Positions 25,666 to 33,817 are shown, counted from the first letter of the stretch. The stretch is DNA of 37,450 nucleotides from Bacteroidales bacterium UBA2939 (GCA_002349055.1 DECD01000025.1:4198-41647); one strand, 5' to 3'. The notes: generated from the sequence alone by a model not told the origin. A program made the numbers and translations.

Positions 25666-25965
25666 ATGGCTAAAGAATCGATTAAAGCAAGAGAGCGCAA
25701 AAGAGCTAAAATGGTCGCCAAGTACGCTGCCAAGCGCGCTGCCCTGAAAGAAATTGTCCGCACCGGTGAACCCGAAGATGTGGAGAAGGCTGTCATCGCC
25801 CTTCAGAAGCTTCCTAAGAATGCTTGCCCCATCCGTCAGCACAACCGCTGCCAGTTGACCGGCCGCCCCAAAGGCTACATGCGCCAGTTCGGCATTTCGC
25901 GTATTAACTTCCGCGAGATGGCTGTCTCCGGCCTCATCCCCGGCGTCAAAAAAGCAAGTTGGTAA
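25666..25965 (+). CDS. rpsN: Small ribosomal subunit protein uS14, long zinc-free form
   Basis: A 99-residue uS14 of the long type. The conserved block HNRCQLTGRPKGYMRQFGISRINFRE is present, while the CxxC...CxxC zinc knuckle of the short form is missing. The only cysteines are in KNACPIR and NRCQ. Start lies 5 nt after rplE. The last codons overlap a promoter-like -33 element for rpsH. Confidence 0.98.
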   Translation: MAKESIKARERKRAKMVAKYAAKRAALKEIVRTGEPEDVEKAVIALQKLPKNACPIRQHNRCQLTGRPKGYMRQFGISRINFREMAVSGLIPGVKKASW

Positions 25966-25990
25966 AAGAAATAATTTATTGGTAGCTTTG
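25959..25990 (+). promoter_or_regulatory. Possible internal promoter before rpsH
   Basis: TTG (25959-25961) at the end of rpsN, a 21-nt spacer and TAGCTTTG (25983-25990) fit the Bacteroidota consensus. The spacer between rpsN and rpsH (74 nt) is one of the longest within this part of the cluster. It would give an extra transcript for rpsH onward. Confidence 0.4.
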
Positions 25991-26039
25991 CAAGTTGGCA
26001 TAACACCAATACTACAAAACTTAAAATCAAAAAATTAAT

Positions 26040-26441
26040 ATGGTAACAGATCCTATTGCAGATTACCTGACCCGCATGCGCAACGCTATTGCCGCCAAGC
26101 ATCGCGTGGTTGAAATCCCCGGCTCCAAGCTGAAGAAAGAGATGACCAAGATTCTCTTTGAGAAAGGCTACATCCTGAACTACAAGTTCGAGAATGAAGG
26201 CGCCCACAACCAGAGCATCAAGATCGCTCTGAAGTATCACCCCGTGACCAAGCAGTCCGCCATTGCCGAGCTGAAGCGCGTCTCCAGCCCCGGATTGCGT
26301 AAGTATGTCTCCGTCGACGAGATGCCCCGCGTCCTCAATGGTCTCGGCATCGCCATCGTGTCGACTTCCAAAGGTCTGATGACCGACAAGGAAGCCCGCA
26401 CCCTCAATGTCGGTGGCGAAGTTTTATGTTACATCAGCTAA
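26040..26441 (+). CDS. rpsH: Small ribosomal subunit protein uS8
   Basis: A 133-residue uS8 that binds the central domain of 16S rRNA. The start MVTDPIADYLTRMRNA, the RVSSPGLRKYVSVDEMPRVLNGLG block and the GGEVLCYIS ending are canonical. In E. coli S8 represses the spc operon by binding near rplE. No equivalent site was recognised here. Confidence 0.99.
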   Translation: MVTDPIADYLTRMRNAIAAKHRVVEIPGSKLKKEMTKILFEKGYILNYKFENEGAHNQSIKIALKYHPVTKQSAIAELKRVSSPGLRKYVSVDEMPRVLNGLGIAIVSTSKGLMTDKEARTLNVGGEVLCYIS

Positions 26442-26448
26442 TCAAGAG

Positions 26449-26453
26449 AGGAG
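26449..26453 (+). promoter_or_regulatory. Shine-Dalgarno motif before rplF
   Basis: AGGAG lies 9 nt before the rplF ATG, within a GAGAGGAGA stretch. This is stronger than the A-rich starts of the neighbouring genes. Confidence 0.6.
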
Positions 26454-26462
26454 AATTAGAAA

Positions 26463-27017
26463 ATGTCAAGAATAGGTAAAATGCCCATCCACCTTCCCAA
26501 AGGTGTTGAAGTGAAGATTTCTGATGACAATGTCCTGACCGTTAAGGGACCTCTCGGAGAACTCAGCCAGAAAGTGAACCCCATGATTGAGATGAAAGTT
26601 GAAGACGGCGTGCTCCACTTCAACCGTCCCAACGACGAGCGTGAGACCAAAGCCCAGCACGGCCTCTATCGCGCCCTTGCCGCCAATATGGTGAAAGGTG
26701 TCAGCGAAGGTTTCAAGACCGTCCAGGAAGTCATTGGCGTGGGTTACAAAGTCCAGGCCACTGGCAACGTTATGGAGATGGACCTCGGTTACTCCCACAA
26801 GATTTTCTTCGAGCTCGCCCCTGAAATCAAGGTCGAGACCGTCACCGAGAAAGGTAAGAACCCCATCATTACCATGACCAGCTGCGACAAGCAGATCCTG
26901 GGTCAGGCCGCAGCCAAGATTCGCTCGCTCCGCAAGCCCGAGCCTTACAAGGGCAAGGGTATCCGCTTCCAGGGCGAGGAGATTCGCAAGAAAGCTGGTA
27001 AAGCTGCTGCTAAATAA
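26463..27017 (+). CDS. rplF: Large ribosomal subunit protein uL6
   Basis: A 184-residue uL6, located at the base of the L7/L12 stalk near the sarcin-ricin loop. The two duplicated beta domains are recognisable: SRIGKMPIHLPKGVEVKI in the first, and GVGYKVQATGNVMEMDLGYSH plus IRSLRKPEPYKGKGIRFQGEEIRKKAGK in the second. It has one of the few clear Shine-Dalgarno motifs in the cluster. Confidence 0.99.
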   Translation: MSRIGKMPIHLPKGVEVKISDDNVLTVKGPLGELSQKVNPMIEMKVEDGVLHFNRPNDERETKAQHGLYRALAANMVKGVSEGFKTVQEVIGVGYKVQATGNVMEMDLGYSHKIFFELAPEIKVETVTEKGKNPIITMTSCDKQILGQAAAKIRSLRKPEPYKGKGIRFQGEEIRKKAGKAAAK

Positions 27018-27063
27018 ATAGTAAGGTAAAAGAATTGCCTAAAAGCCAAAAGAAAGAATTATC

Positions 27064-27417
27064 ATGGCAACAAAAAAAGACATAAGAAGAACAAAGATTA
27101 AATTCCGCATCCGTCACAAAGTCAGCGGAACCGCTGAGATGCCCCGCCTGTCGGTTTTCAGAAGCAATAAGGAAATCTACGCTCAGGTGATTGACGATGT
27201 AAAAGGTGTGACACTGACCGCAGCCTCTTCCCTCGAGAAAGGCTTTGAAAAGAGTGGCACAAAGAGCGAAGTGGCCGCCAAGGTTGGCAAAGCCGTTGCC
27301 GAGCGCGCCATTGCCGCTGGTATCAATACCGTTGTTTTTGACCGTAATGGTTACCTCTACCACGGCCGTGTGAAGAGCTTGGCCGACGGTGCCAGAGAAG
27401 GTGGTTTAAAATTCTAA
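27064..27417 (+). CDS. rplR: Large ribosomal subunit protein uL18
   Basis: A 117-residue uL18 that binds 5S rRNA together with uL5. RHKVSGTAEMPRLSVFRSNKEIYAQVIDD and the block FDRNGYLYHGRVKSLADGAREGGLKF are the conserved features. A 46-nt spacer precedes it. rpsE follows after 6 nt. Confidence 0.99.
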   Translation: MATKKDIRRTKIKFRIRHKVSGTAEMPRLSVFRSNKEIYAQVIDDVKGVTLTAASSLEKGFEKSGTKSEVAAKVGKAVAERAIAAGINTVVFDRNGYLYHGRVKSLADGAREGGLKF

Positions 27418-27423
27418 TAAGTC

Positions 27424-27942
27424 ATGGCAGAAGTAAACATTAAAAGAGTAAAATCAAGCGAGATCGAATTCAAAGATCGTCTTGTCGCTATCAACCGCGT
27501 CACCAAGGTTACCAAAGGTGGTAGAACGTTCACCTTTGCTGCCATCGTCGTTATTGGAAATGAGAATGGCGTTGTGGGCTACGGCCTCGGCAAAGCCAAG
27601 GAGGTCCAGGCCGCCGTACAGAAAGGTATCGACGACGCCAAGAAGAACCTCATCCGCGTTCCCGTGCTGAAGGGTACTATCCCCCACGAGCAGTGCGGTA
27701 AGTACAGCGGCGCCAAAGTCTTCCTGAAACCCGCTGCCCCCGGTACCGGTGTCATCGCCGGCGGTGCCATGCGTGCCGTTCTGGAGAGCGTCGGTGTGAA
27801 GGACGTGCTTGCCAAGTGCAAGGGTTCCTCGAATCCCCACAGCGTTGTGAAGGCCACCATCAATGCCCTTCTCCAGATGAAGGATCCTTACATGGTGTCC
27901 CAGCTTCGCGGTATTTCTCTCGACAAAGTGTTTAACGGTTAA
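27424..27942 (+). CDS. rpsE: Small ribosomal subunit protein uS5
   Basis: A 172-residue uS5 with the double-stranded-RNA-binding-like N-terminal domain (FKDRLVAINRVTKVTKGGRTFTFAAIVVIG) and the C-terminal domain with GTGVIAGGAMRAVLESVGVKDVLAKCKGSSNPHS. It shapes the mRNA entry channel and affects decoding accuracy. No unusual residues were noticed at the classic spectinomycin loop. Confidence 0.99.
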   Translation: MAEVNIKRVKSSEIEFKDRLVAINRVTKVTKGGRTFTFAAIVVIGNENGVVGYGLGKAKEVQAAVQKGIDDAKKNLIRVPVLKGTIPHEQCGKYSGAKVFLKPAAPGTGVIAGGAMRAVLESVGVKDVLAKCKGSSNPHSVVKATINALLQMKDPYMVSQLRGISLDKVFNG

Positions 27943-27947
27943 TTAAT

Positions 27948-27954
27948 AGGAGGT
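27948..27954 (+). promoter_or_regulatory. Near-perfect Shine-Dalgarno before rpmD
   Basis: AGGAGGT sits 7 nt before the rpmD ATG. This is a textbook anti-SD match, rare in Bacteroidota, whose ribosomes largely ignore or sequester the anti-SD. Confidence 0.7.
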
Positions 27955-27961
27955 CAAGAAA

Positions 27962-28141
27962 ATGAAGAAACTCAGAATCAAACAGGTCAGAAGTATCATT
28001 GGCCGTCCCGCCCGTCAGAAACGCACCATGGCTGCTCTGGGCCTGCGTCGCATCAACCACACCCGTGAGGTTGAGGCCACTCCCCAGATTATGGGCATGA
28101 TTGATAAGGTTAAGCACCTCATCACCGTCGAAGAAATTTAA
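27962..28141 (+). CDS. rpmD: Large ribosomal subunit protein uL30
   Basis: A 59-residue uL30. MKKLRIKQVRSIIGRPARQK, TMAALGLRRINHTREVEATP and QIMGMIDKVKHLITVEE are the family's three conserved blocks. The ATG follows a strong Shine-Dalgarno sequence and the TAA ends 28 nt before rplO. Position between rpsE and rplO is the standard one. The protein packs against 23S rRNA on the 50S surface and is absent from some other bacteria. Confidence 0.97.
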   Translation: MKKLRIKQVRSIIGRPARQKRTMAALGLRRINHTREVEATPQIMGMIDKVKHLITVEEI

Positions 28142-28169
28142 CCTAGTAAAATAAGAAAGGAAAGATATA

Positions 28170-28619
28170 ATGAACTTAAGTAATCTCAAGCCCGCTGAAG
28201 GATCTATCAAGCATTCGAAACGCATCGGCCGTGGTGCCGGTTCCGGCAAAGGCGGTACCGCCACGCGCGGTAACAAAGGTGCCAAGGCTCGTTCCGGTTA
28301 CCACCAGAAGGTCGGCTTTGAGGGCGGTCAGATGCCTCTCTATCGTCGCGTGCCGAAGTTCGGTTTCAAGAACATCAATCGCGTCGAGTATGTGGGTATC
28401 AATATCGACACCCTCAATGCTCTCGCCGAGGCCAAGAATATCACCGACTTCAACATCGACGTGCTGAAGGAGAACGGCCTCATCTCGGGCAAGGATCGTA
28501 TCAAGATCTTGGGCCGTGGCGAACTCGCCAAGGCTGTCAACGTCACTGCTCACGCCTTCTCGGCCACTGCCAAGAAAGCCATTGAGGACAAGGGCGGCGT
28601 TGCTACCGTTATCGAATAA
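28170..28619 (+). CDS. rplO: Large ribosomal subunit protein uL15
   Basis: A 149-residue uL15, a late 50S assembly protein with a long basic glycine-rich N-terminal extension. The start LSNLKPAEGSIKHSKRIGRGAGSGKGGTATRGNKGAKAR and FEGGQMPLYRRVPKFGFKN are diagnostic. The globular C-terminal domain ends in GGVATVIE. It lies 14 nt upstream of secY, so its expression is probably coupled to the translocase gene. Confidence 0.99.
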   Translation: MNLSNLKPAEGSIKHSKRIGRGAGSGKGGTATRGNKGAKARSGYHQKVGFEGGQMPLYRRVPKFGFKNINRVEYVGINIDTLNALAEAKNITDFNIDVLKENGLISGKDRIKILGRGELAKAVNVTAHAFSATAKKAIEDKGGVATVIE

Positions 28620-28633
28620 AACAAACTATTACA

Positions 28634-29989
28634 ATGAAGCGATTAATACAGACACTGAAAAACATCTGGTCGATTGAAGACCTGCGGAAGAGAATCCTCT
28701 ATACCATCGGTTTGGTATTGATTTACCGCATCGGTTCCTATATCGTTTTGCCGGGTGTTGACCCCTCTCAACTCGCAGTCCTGAGAAAGCAGGGCTCCGA
28801 AGGTTTGATGGGCCTTCTCAACATGTTTTCGGGTGGTGCATTCTCCAATGCCTCCATCTTTGCCTTGGGTATCATGCCTTACATCACGGCATCCATCGTG
28901 ATTCAGCTGCTCGTGATGGTGGTTCCCAAGTTCCAGAAAATGCAGAGGGAAGGTGAAAGTGGCCGTAGAAAGATGAATCAGATCACTCGCTGGCTCACCG
29001 TTGCCGTCACGGCAGCCCAGGCTCCCGCCTATATCACCAACATGAGAATGCAGCTCGAGGCCACTCCCTACGCCCTCCATCCTTTCACGGGCGCGGAACC
29101 CTCGCTCTTCTTCTGGATTAGCAGCATTGTCATCCTGATTAGCGGTACCCTCTTTGTCATGTGGCTTGGTGAGCGCATTACCGACAAAGGCGTCGGCAAT
29201 GGCATCTCGCTTTTGATTATGATTGGTATCATCGCCCGTCTCCCCTTCGCCCTTTCGGCCGAGTTTGCCTCGCGCCTGTCAGAAGGCGGCGGCCTGGTGA
29301 TGTTCCTTGTCGAACTTGTAGTCCTCCTCGTTGTTATCCTGCTTGTCATCCTGCTCGTGCAAGGCACCCGCAGAATCCCCGTGCAGTACGCCAAGCGTAT
29401 TGTCGGCAACAAGCAGTACGGCGGTGTCCGTCAGTACATCCCCATCAAGGTCAACGCAGCTGGCGTTATGCCCATCATTTTTGCCCAGGCAATCATGTTC
29501 CTGCCCATCACCTTCATGGGATTCTCCAACAACACCGACAGCAAGTTCGCTATGGCTTTCGCCGACTACAATAGTTTCTGGTACAACCTGGTGTTCTTCT
29601 TCCTTGTTGTGGTGTTCACCTACTTCTACACTGCCATCGCCATCAACCCCAACCAGATGGCCGACGACATGAAGAAGAACGGTGGTTTCATCCCCGGCGT
29701 CAAACCCGGCAAGAAGACTGCTGAGTACCTCGAGGGCATCCTCTCCAAGATTACCCTCCCCGGCTCCATCTTCCTCGCCGTGGTGGCCATCCTGCCGGCC
29801 ATCATCCGCCTCTTCGGTGTCAACACCCAGTTCGCCCAGTTCTACGGCGGCACCTCGCTGCTCATCCTCGTCGGTGTCATCCTCGACACCCTCCAGCAGA
29901 TTGAGAGCCACCTCCTGATGCGACACTACGATGGTCTCACCAAGACCGGACGTATCAAGGGACGCACCTCGATGTCCATCCAGGCTTAA
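28634..29989 (+). CDS. secY: Preprotein translocase channel subunit SecY
   Basis: A 451-residue SecY, the pore of the Sec translocon in the inner membrane, with ten predicted membrane segments. ILYTIGLVLIYRIGSYIVLPGVDP marks TM1, MLNMFSGGAFSNASIFALGIMPYITASI the plug/TM2 region, and RRIPVQYAKR the cytoplasmic loop that contacts SecA and the ribosome. Full length with the usual C-terminal TGRIKGRTSMSIQ. The gene is embedded between rplO and map as in most Bacteroidota. Confidence 0.99.
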   Translation: MKRLIQTLKNIWSIEDLRKRILYTIGLVLIYRIGSYIVLPGVDPSQLAVLRKQGSEGLMGLLNMFSGGAFSNASIFALGIMPYITASIVIQLLVMVVPKFQKMQREGESGRRKMNQITRWLTVAVTAAQAPAYITNMRMQLEATPYALHPFTGAEPSLFFWISSIVILISGTLFVMWLGERITDKGVGNGISLLIMIGIIARLPFALSAEFASRLSEGGGLVMFLVELVVLLVVILLVILLVQGTRRIPVQYAKRIVGNKQYGGVRQYIPIKVNAAGVMPIIFAQAIMFLPITFMGFSNNTDSKFAMAFADYNSFWYNLVFFFLVVVFTYFYTAIAINPNQMADDMKKNGGFIPGVKPGKKTAEYLEGILSKITLPGSIFLAVVAILPAIIRLFGVNTQFAQFYGGTSLLILVGVILDTLQQIESHLLMRHYDGLTKTGRIKGRTSMSIQA

Positions 29990-30006
29990 AAAACATTTGT
30001 GAAGAA

Positions 30007-30774
30007 ATGATTCTGCTCAAGACCAAAGAAGAAATCGAGCTCATACGTGATGCCGGCCGCCTCCTCGGGAAAACTCTCGCGGAGGTGGGCCGTCACATCC
30101 GTCCAGGTGTGACCACGGCGTTCCTCGACCAGATTGGCGAGCAGTTTATTCGCGACAACGGAGCCAAACCCTTATGCAAAGGTTTCGAGGGTTTCCCCTC
30201 GGCTTTCTGCATCTCGGTCAACGATGTCGTTGTCCACGGCATCCCCGGCGACCTCTTCATCAAGGAAGGCGACAATGTCTCCCTCGACTGTGTCATCGAC
30301 CTCAACGGCTATGTGGCCGACTCGGCCTACACCTTCACCGTTGGCGAGGTGACTCCTGAGATGCAGCGCCTCCTCAAGGTCACCCGCGAAGCCCTGTTCA
30401 TCGGTCTCGACAAATGCAAGGCCGGCAACAGGGTGGGGGACATCAGCCATGCTGTCCAGATGCACTGCGAGAAAAACGGCTACTCCGTCGTCCGCGAGCT
30501 TTGCGGCCACGGTGTGGGATTCAAGATGCACGAATCTCCCAATGTGCCCAACTATGGTGTTCCCGGCACCGGTCCTCTCCTCAAGGAGGGTATGGTTATA
30601 GCCGTCGAACCCATGGTGTGTATGGGCTCGAAGAACGTCAAATTCTCCAAGGAGGACGGCTGGACCTGCCGCACCCGCGATGGCAAACCCGCAGCCCATT
30701 TTGAGCACACGGTGGCCATCACCGCCAACGGACCCGACATCCTCACAACCTTCGATTTTATCGAGAACAAGTAA
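30007..30774 (+). CDS. map: Type I methionine aminopeptidase
   Basis: A 255-residue metalloenzyme that removes the initiator methionine from nascent proteins. The metal-binding residues of the pita-bread fold are all visible: His in VNDVVVHGIP, Asp in SLDCVIDLNGYVADSAYTF (two), His in LCGHGVGFKMHESP, Glu in VIAVEPMV and Glu in FEHTVAITANG. No N-terminal zinc-finger extension is present. It starts 17 nt after secY and precedes infA. Confidence 0.98.
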   Translation: MILLKTKEEIELIRDAGRLLGKTLAEVGRHIRPGVTTAFLDQIGEQFIRDNGAKPLCKGFEGFPSAFCISVNDVVVHGIPGDLFIKEGDNVSLDCVIDLNGYVADSAYTFTVGEVTPEMQRLLKVTREALFIGLDKCKAGNRVGDISHAVQMHCEKNGYSVVRELCGHGVGFKMHESPNVPNYGVPGTGPLLKEGMVIAVEPMVCMGSKNVKFSKEDGWTCRTRDGKPAAHFEHTVAITANGPDILTTFDFIENK

Positions 30775-30804
30775 CTAACAAATACGGTAAGTAATAACAA
30801 TTCA

Positions 30805-31023
30805 ATGGCAAAACAAGCATCCATACAGTTAGACGGAACCGTCGTCGAATCGCTCGGCAACGCCATGTTCCGTGTCGAATTGGAAAACGGACACCAAATC
30901 ATCGCCCACATCTCCGGCAAGATGCGCATGCACTACATCAAGATTCTTCCCGGGGACAAGGTGCAGATTGAAATGTCCCCCTATGACCTCTCGAAAGGCC
31001 GCATCACTTACCGTCATAAGTAA
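30805..31023 (+). CDS. infA: Translation initiation factor IF-1
   Basis: A 72-residue OB-fold protein that binds the 30S A site during initiation. The pattern MAKQASIQLDGTVVESLGNAMFRVELENGH followed by AHISGKMRMHYIKILPGDKVQIEMSPYDLSKGRITYR is canonical. A 30-nt spacer separates it from map. A heptamer tandem follows immediately after the stop. Confidence 0.99.
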   Translation: MAKQASIQLDGTVVESLGNAMFRVELENGHQIIAHISGKMRMHYIKILPGDKVQIEMSPYDLSKGRITYRHK

Positions 31024-31024
31024 A

Positions 31025-31052
31025 GGTTAACGGTTAACGGTTAAAGGTTAAC
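31025..31052 (+). repeat. Four tandem heptamers between infA and rpmJ
   Basis: GGTTAAC, GGTTAAC, GGTTAAA and GGTTAAC follow without gaps directly after the infA stop. Like the tract at 16269-16298 it is a four-copy 7-bp repeat in an untranslated spacer of the ribosomal cluster, with a different unit. Confidence 0.8.
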
Positions 31053-31112
31053 GAAGACCCTCGACAATAAGAAGAAACAAAAAAAGTACAACAAGATTAA
31101 TAATTACACAAA

Positions 31113-31229
31113 ATGAAAGTAAGAGTTTCAGTCAAGAAAAGATCGCCCGAATGCAAAGTGGTTCGCCGCCACGGGGTTGTCTATGTTATCAACAAGAAAA
31201 ATCCTAAATTCAAACAAAGACAAGGATAA
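31113..31229 (+). CDS. rpmJ: Large ribosomal subunit protein bL36, zinc-free form
   Basis: A 38-residue bL36 (MKVRVSVKKRSPECKVVRR ... NPKFKQRQG), recognised by its ends and position between infA and rpsM. Of the four zinc ligands of the classical form only Cys14 remains. The positions equivalent to Cys11, Cys27 and His33 read Ser, Asn and Phe. This ligand-poor form is usual in Bacteroidota, so it is not evidence of decay. Confidence 0.96.
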   Translation: MKVRVSVKKRSPECKVVRRHGVVYVINKKNPKFKQRQG

Positions 31230-31254
31230 TTAAAAAAAACAATAAAAAGAATCT

Positions 31255-31632
31255 ATGGCACGTATTGCAGGTATTGACTTACCCAAGAACAAAAGAGGAG
31301 AGATAGGTCTGACCTATATCTTCGGAATCGGACGTAGCACCGCCAAAGAGATTCTGGCCAAGGCCGGTATCGACGAAGGCAAGAAGGTGCAGGATTGGAC
31401 CGACGACGAGCAGAACACCCTCCGTAACATCATCAACGATGAGTACAAAGTCGAAGGCGCCCTCCGCTCCGAAGTCCAGATGAACATCAAGCGACTGATG
31501 GATATCGGCTGCTATCGCGGCATCCGTCACCGCCTGGGTCTGCCCCTCCGTGGTCAGAGCACCAAGAACAACGCCCGTACTCGCAAGGGTAAGAAGAAAA
31601 CAATCGCTAACAAGAAGAAAGCTACCAAGTAA
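31255..31632 (+). CDS. rpsM: Small ribosomal subunit protein uS13
   Basis: A 125-residue uS13 of the 30S head, which forms bridges to the 50S and contacts P-site tRNA through its C-terminal tail. MARIAGIDLPKNKRGEIGLTYIFGIG, the helix-two-turn-helix GRSTAKEILAKAGID, and the RGIRHRLGLPLRGQSTKNNARTRKG block are diagnostic. The tail ends in KKKTIANKKKATK. A 92-nt spacer separates it from the true start of rpsK. Confidence 0.99.
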   Translation: MARIAGIDLPKNKRGEIGLTYIFGIGRSTAKEILAKAGIDEGKKVQDWTDDEQNTLRNIINDEYKVEGALRSEVQMNIKRLMDIGCYRGIRHRLGLPLRGQSTKNNARTRKGKKKTIANKKKATK

Positions 31633-31721
31633 GTAATGGTTGTAGCGCCCCAATCGCGGATTAGAATGTGACCTCAGGAGCGGTTGGTAGTAAGAAACAA
31701 AGTAAATCAAGCAAAAACAAA

Positions 31722-32111
31722 ATGGCAAAAACTTCAAAGCCGACTAAAAAAAGAGTCGTAAAAGTTGAACCTCAGGGAAGAGCATGCATCTTTGCATCCT
31801 TCAACAATGTGATCGTCTCGCTGACGAACAACGCCGGTCAAGTGATTTCTTGGTCGTCTGCTGGAAAAATGGGCTTCCGCGGATCGAAGAAAAACACTCC
31901 GTACGCCGCTCAGATGGCTGCGGAAGATTGCGGCAAAGTTGCTTATGATTTGGGCCTAAGAAAAGTGAAGGTCTTTGTGAAAGGACCTGGTCAAGGACGT
32001 GAATCTGCAATCCGCGCAATCAACACCTGCGGTATCGAGGTTATGGAAATCACCGACATCACCCCGCTGCCTCACAATGGTTGCCGTCCCCCCAAACGTC
32101 GTCGTGTGTAA
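31722..32111 (+). CDS. rpsK: Small ribosomal subunit protein uS11
   Basis: A 129-residue uS11 of the 30S platform, near the E-site mRNA. The start is placed at MAKTSKPTKKRVV because the frame upstream to 31668 encodes a poor Ser/Lys stretch not seen in homologues, and the spacer there looks non-coding. FASFNNVIVSLTN, GKMGFRGSKKNTPYAAQ and KGPGQGRESAIRAI are the conserved blocks. The ending CRPPKRRRV is usual. Spacing to rpsD is 29 nt. Confidence 0.98.
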   Translation: MAKTSKPTKKRVVKVEPQGRACIFASFNNVIVSLTNNAGQVISWSSAGKMGFRGSKKNTPYAAQMAAEDCGKVAYDLGLRKVKVFVKGPGQGRESAIRAINTCGIEVMEITDITPLPHNGCRPPKRRRV

Positions 32112-32140
32112 TTATTAATCTTAAAAAGAACAAGTAAACA

Positions 32141-32746
32141 ATGGCAAGATACACTGGTCCTAAGACCAAAATCGCAAGAAAGTTCCACGAGCCTATCTAC
32201 GGCCCGGACAAGAGCTACGAGAAAAAACCCTACGCCCCCGGTATGCACGGCCAGAACCGTCGTCGCAGCAAGACCTCCGAGTACGGTATCCAGCTCAACG
32301 AGAAACAGAAAGCCAAATACACCTATGGCATTCTCGAGCGCCAGTTCCGTAAACTCTATGCCGAGGCTTCGCGCCGTGGTGGCATCACCGGTGAAGAGCT
32401 GATGAAACTCATCGAGGCCCGCCTCGACAACGTGGTCTACCGTCTCGGTATCGCCCGCAGCCGCGCCCAGGCCCGCCAGCTCGTTTCCCACCGCCACATC
32501 GCCGTCAACGGCAATGTCGTCAATGTCCCCTCCTATTCTTTGAAGGAAGGCGACGTCGTGTCCGTCCGCGAGCGCAGCAAGTCGCTCGAGGTCATCACCG
32601 ACGCCCTCGCCTCGCGTGCCAACAACTATCCTTGGCTCGAATGGGACGGTGCCAGCATGAGCGGCAAGTTTGTCAACTTCCCCCAGCGCTCCGACATCCC
32701 CGAGACCATCAACGAGCAGCTCATCGTTGACCTCTACTCCAAGTAA
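32141..32746 (+). CDS. rpsD: Small ribosomal subunit protein uS4, zinc-free form
   Basis: A 201-residue uS4, a primary assembly protein of the 30S body and part of the mRNA entry channel. The S4 RNA-binding domain is clear (EARLDNVVYRLGIARSRAQARQLVSHRHIAVNG). The N-terminal region lacks the zinc cysteines of the classical form (ARYTGPKTKIARKFHEPIYG). In E. coli it represses the alpha operon. No leader equivalent was recognised. Confidence 0.99.
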   Translation: MARYTGPKTKIARKFHEPIYGPDKSYEKKPYAPGMHGQNRRRSKTSEYGIQLNEKQKAKYTYGILERQFRKLYAEASRRGGITGEELMKLIEARLDNVVYRLGIARSRAQARQLVSHRHIAVNGNVVNVPSYSLKEGDVVSVRERSKSLEVITDALASRANNYPWLEWDGASMSGKFVNFPQRSDIPETINEQLIVDLYSK

Positions 32747-32815
32747 TAGTTCACAGGACGTCAGTCTGAGTCTTGACTTAGACACCAACCCAATCAAAGA
32801 AAGAAAGGATATAAA

Positions 32816-33808
32816 ATGGCAATATTATCATTCCAAAAACCCGATAAGGTGGTCATGCTGGAGGCCGACGACTTCCGCGGCACGTTTGAATTCCGTCCGC
32901 TGGAGCCTGGCTACGGCACAACCATCGGCAACGCTTTGCGTCGCGTCCTTCTCTCTTCGCTCGAAGGCTATGCTATCACATCTGTCCAGATTGATGGCGT
33001 CGACCATGAATTCTCCTCGCTTCCCGGCGTGGTAGAGGACATGACCGACATTATCCTGCGCTTGAAGCAGATACGCTTCCGCCGTCAGCTGGAGGATTAC
33101 GACCACGAAAAGCTCACCTTCACGGTCAAAAATCAGACAGTCTTCAAAGCCGGTGACCTCAACAGCAACCTCAACGGATTCCAGGTTCTCAATCCCGACC
33201 TCGAGATCTGCCACATGGAAGCTTCCACCGAGCTCCGCATCACCCTGTCCATCGACAAGGGCCGCGGTTACGTCCCCGCCGACGAGAACAAGAAAGCCAC
33301 CGATCCCATCGGTGTCATCGCCATCGACTCCATCCATACCCCCATCAAGAAGGTCATGTATGCCGTCGACGACTACCGCGTCGAGCAGCGCACCGACTAT
33401 GAGAAGCTGACGTTCGATATTGAGACCGACGGCTCCATCCACCCCAAGGAAGCCCTCAAAGAGGCCGCCACTATCCTCATCCAGCACTTCATGCTCTTCT
33501 CCGACGAGCGCATCACCCTCGATGTCGAGCCGAAGCCCGTCCAGGAAGAATTCGATGAGTCCACGGCCCACACCCGTCAGCTCCTGAAGACCAAGCTCAT
33601 CGACCTCGACCTCTCCGTCCGCGCGCTGAACTGCCTCAAGGCCGCCGAAGTCGAGACCCTGGGTGACCTGGTGTCCTTCAACAAAGCCGATCTGCTCAAG
33701 TTCCGCAACTTCGGCAAAAAATCCCTTACCGAGCTCGAGAACCTCGTTGCCTCGAAGAACCTCGAATTCGGCATGAATGTTTCAAAGTATAAACTTGATA
33801 AAGAATAA
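32816..33808 (+). CDS. rpoA: DNA-directed RNA polymerase subunit alpha
   Basis: A 330-residue alpha subunit. The dimerising N-terminal domain is marked by EPGYGTTIGNALRRVLLSSLEG and PGVVEDMTDIILRLKQ. The C-terminal DNA- and activator-binding domain follows a linker and carries LSVRALNCLKAAEVETLGDLV ... FRNFGKKSLTELENLV. Length is normal. The 69-nt spacer after rpsD is the last sizeable gap. rplQ starts 9 nt downstream. Confidence 0.99.
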   Translation: MAILSFQKPDKVVMLEADDFRGTFEFRPLEPGYGTTIGNALRRVLLSSLEGYAITSVQIDGVDHEFSSLPGVVEDMTDIILRLKQIRFRRQLEDYDHEKLTFTVKNQTVFKAGDLNSNLNGFQVLNPDLEICHMEASTELRITLSIDKGRGYVPADENKKATDPIGVIAIDSIHTPIKKVMYAVDDYRVEQRTDYEKLTFDIETDGSIHPKEALKEAATILIQHFMLFSDERITLDVEPKPVQEEFDESTAHTRQLLKTKLIDLDLSVRALNCLKAAEVETLGDLVSFNKADLLKFRNFGKKSLTELENLVASKNLEFGMNVSKYKLDKE

Positions 33809-33817
33809 ACAAAGAAT

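Noticed and set aside
31113..31229. bL36 decaying because zinc ligands are missing
   Set aside because: The ligand-poor form is normal for Bacteroidota, and uS14 and uS4 here are also zinc-free forms.
31668..31721. Upstream ATG in frame with rpsK
   Set aside because: The 18 extra residues are Ser/Lys-rich and not part of uS11. The MAKTSKPTKK start at 31722 fits the family.
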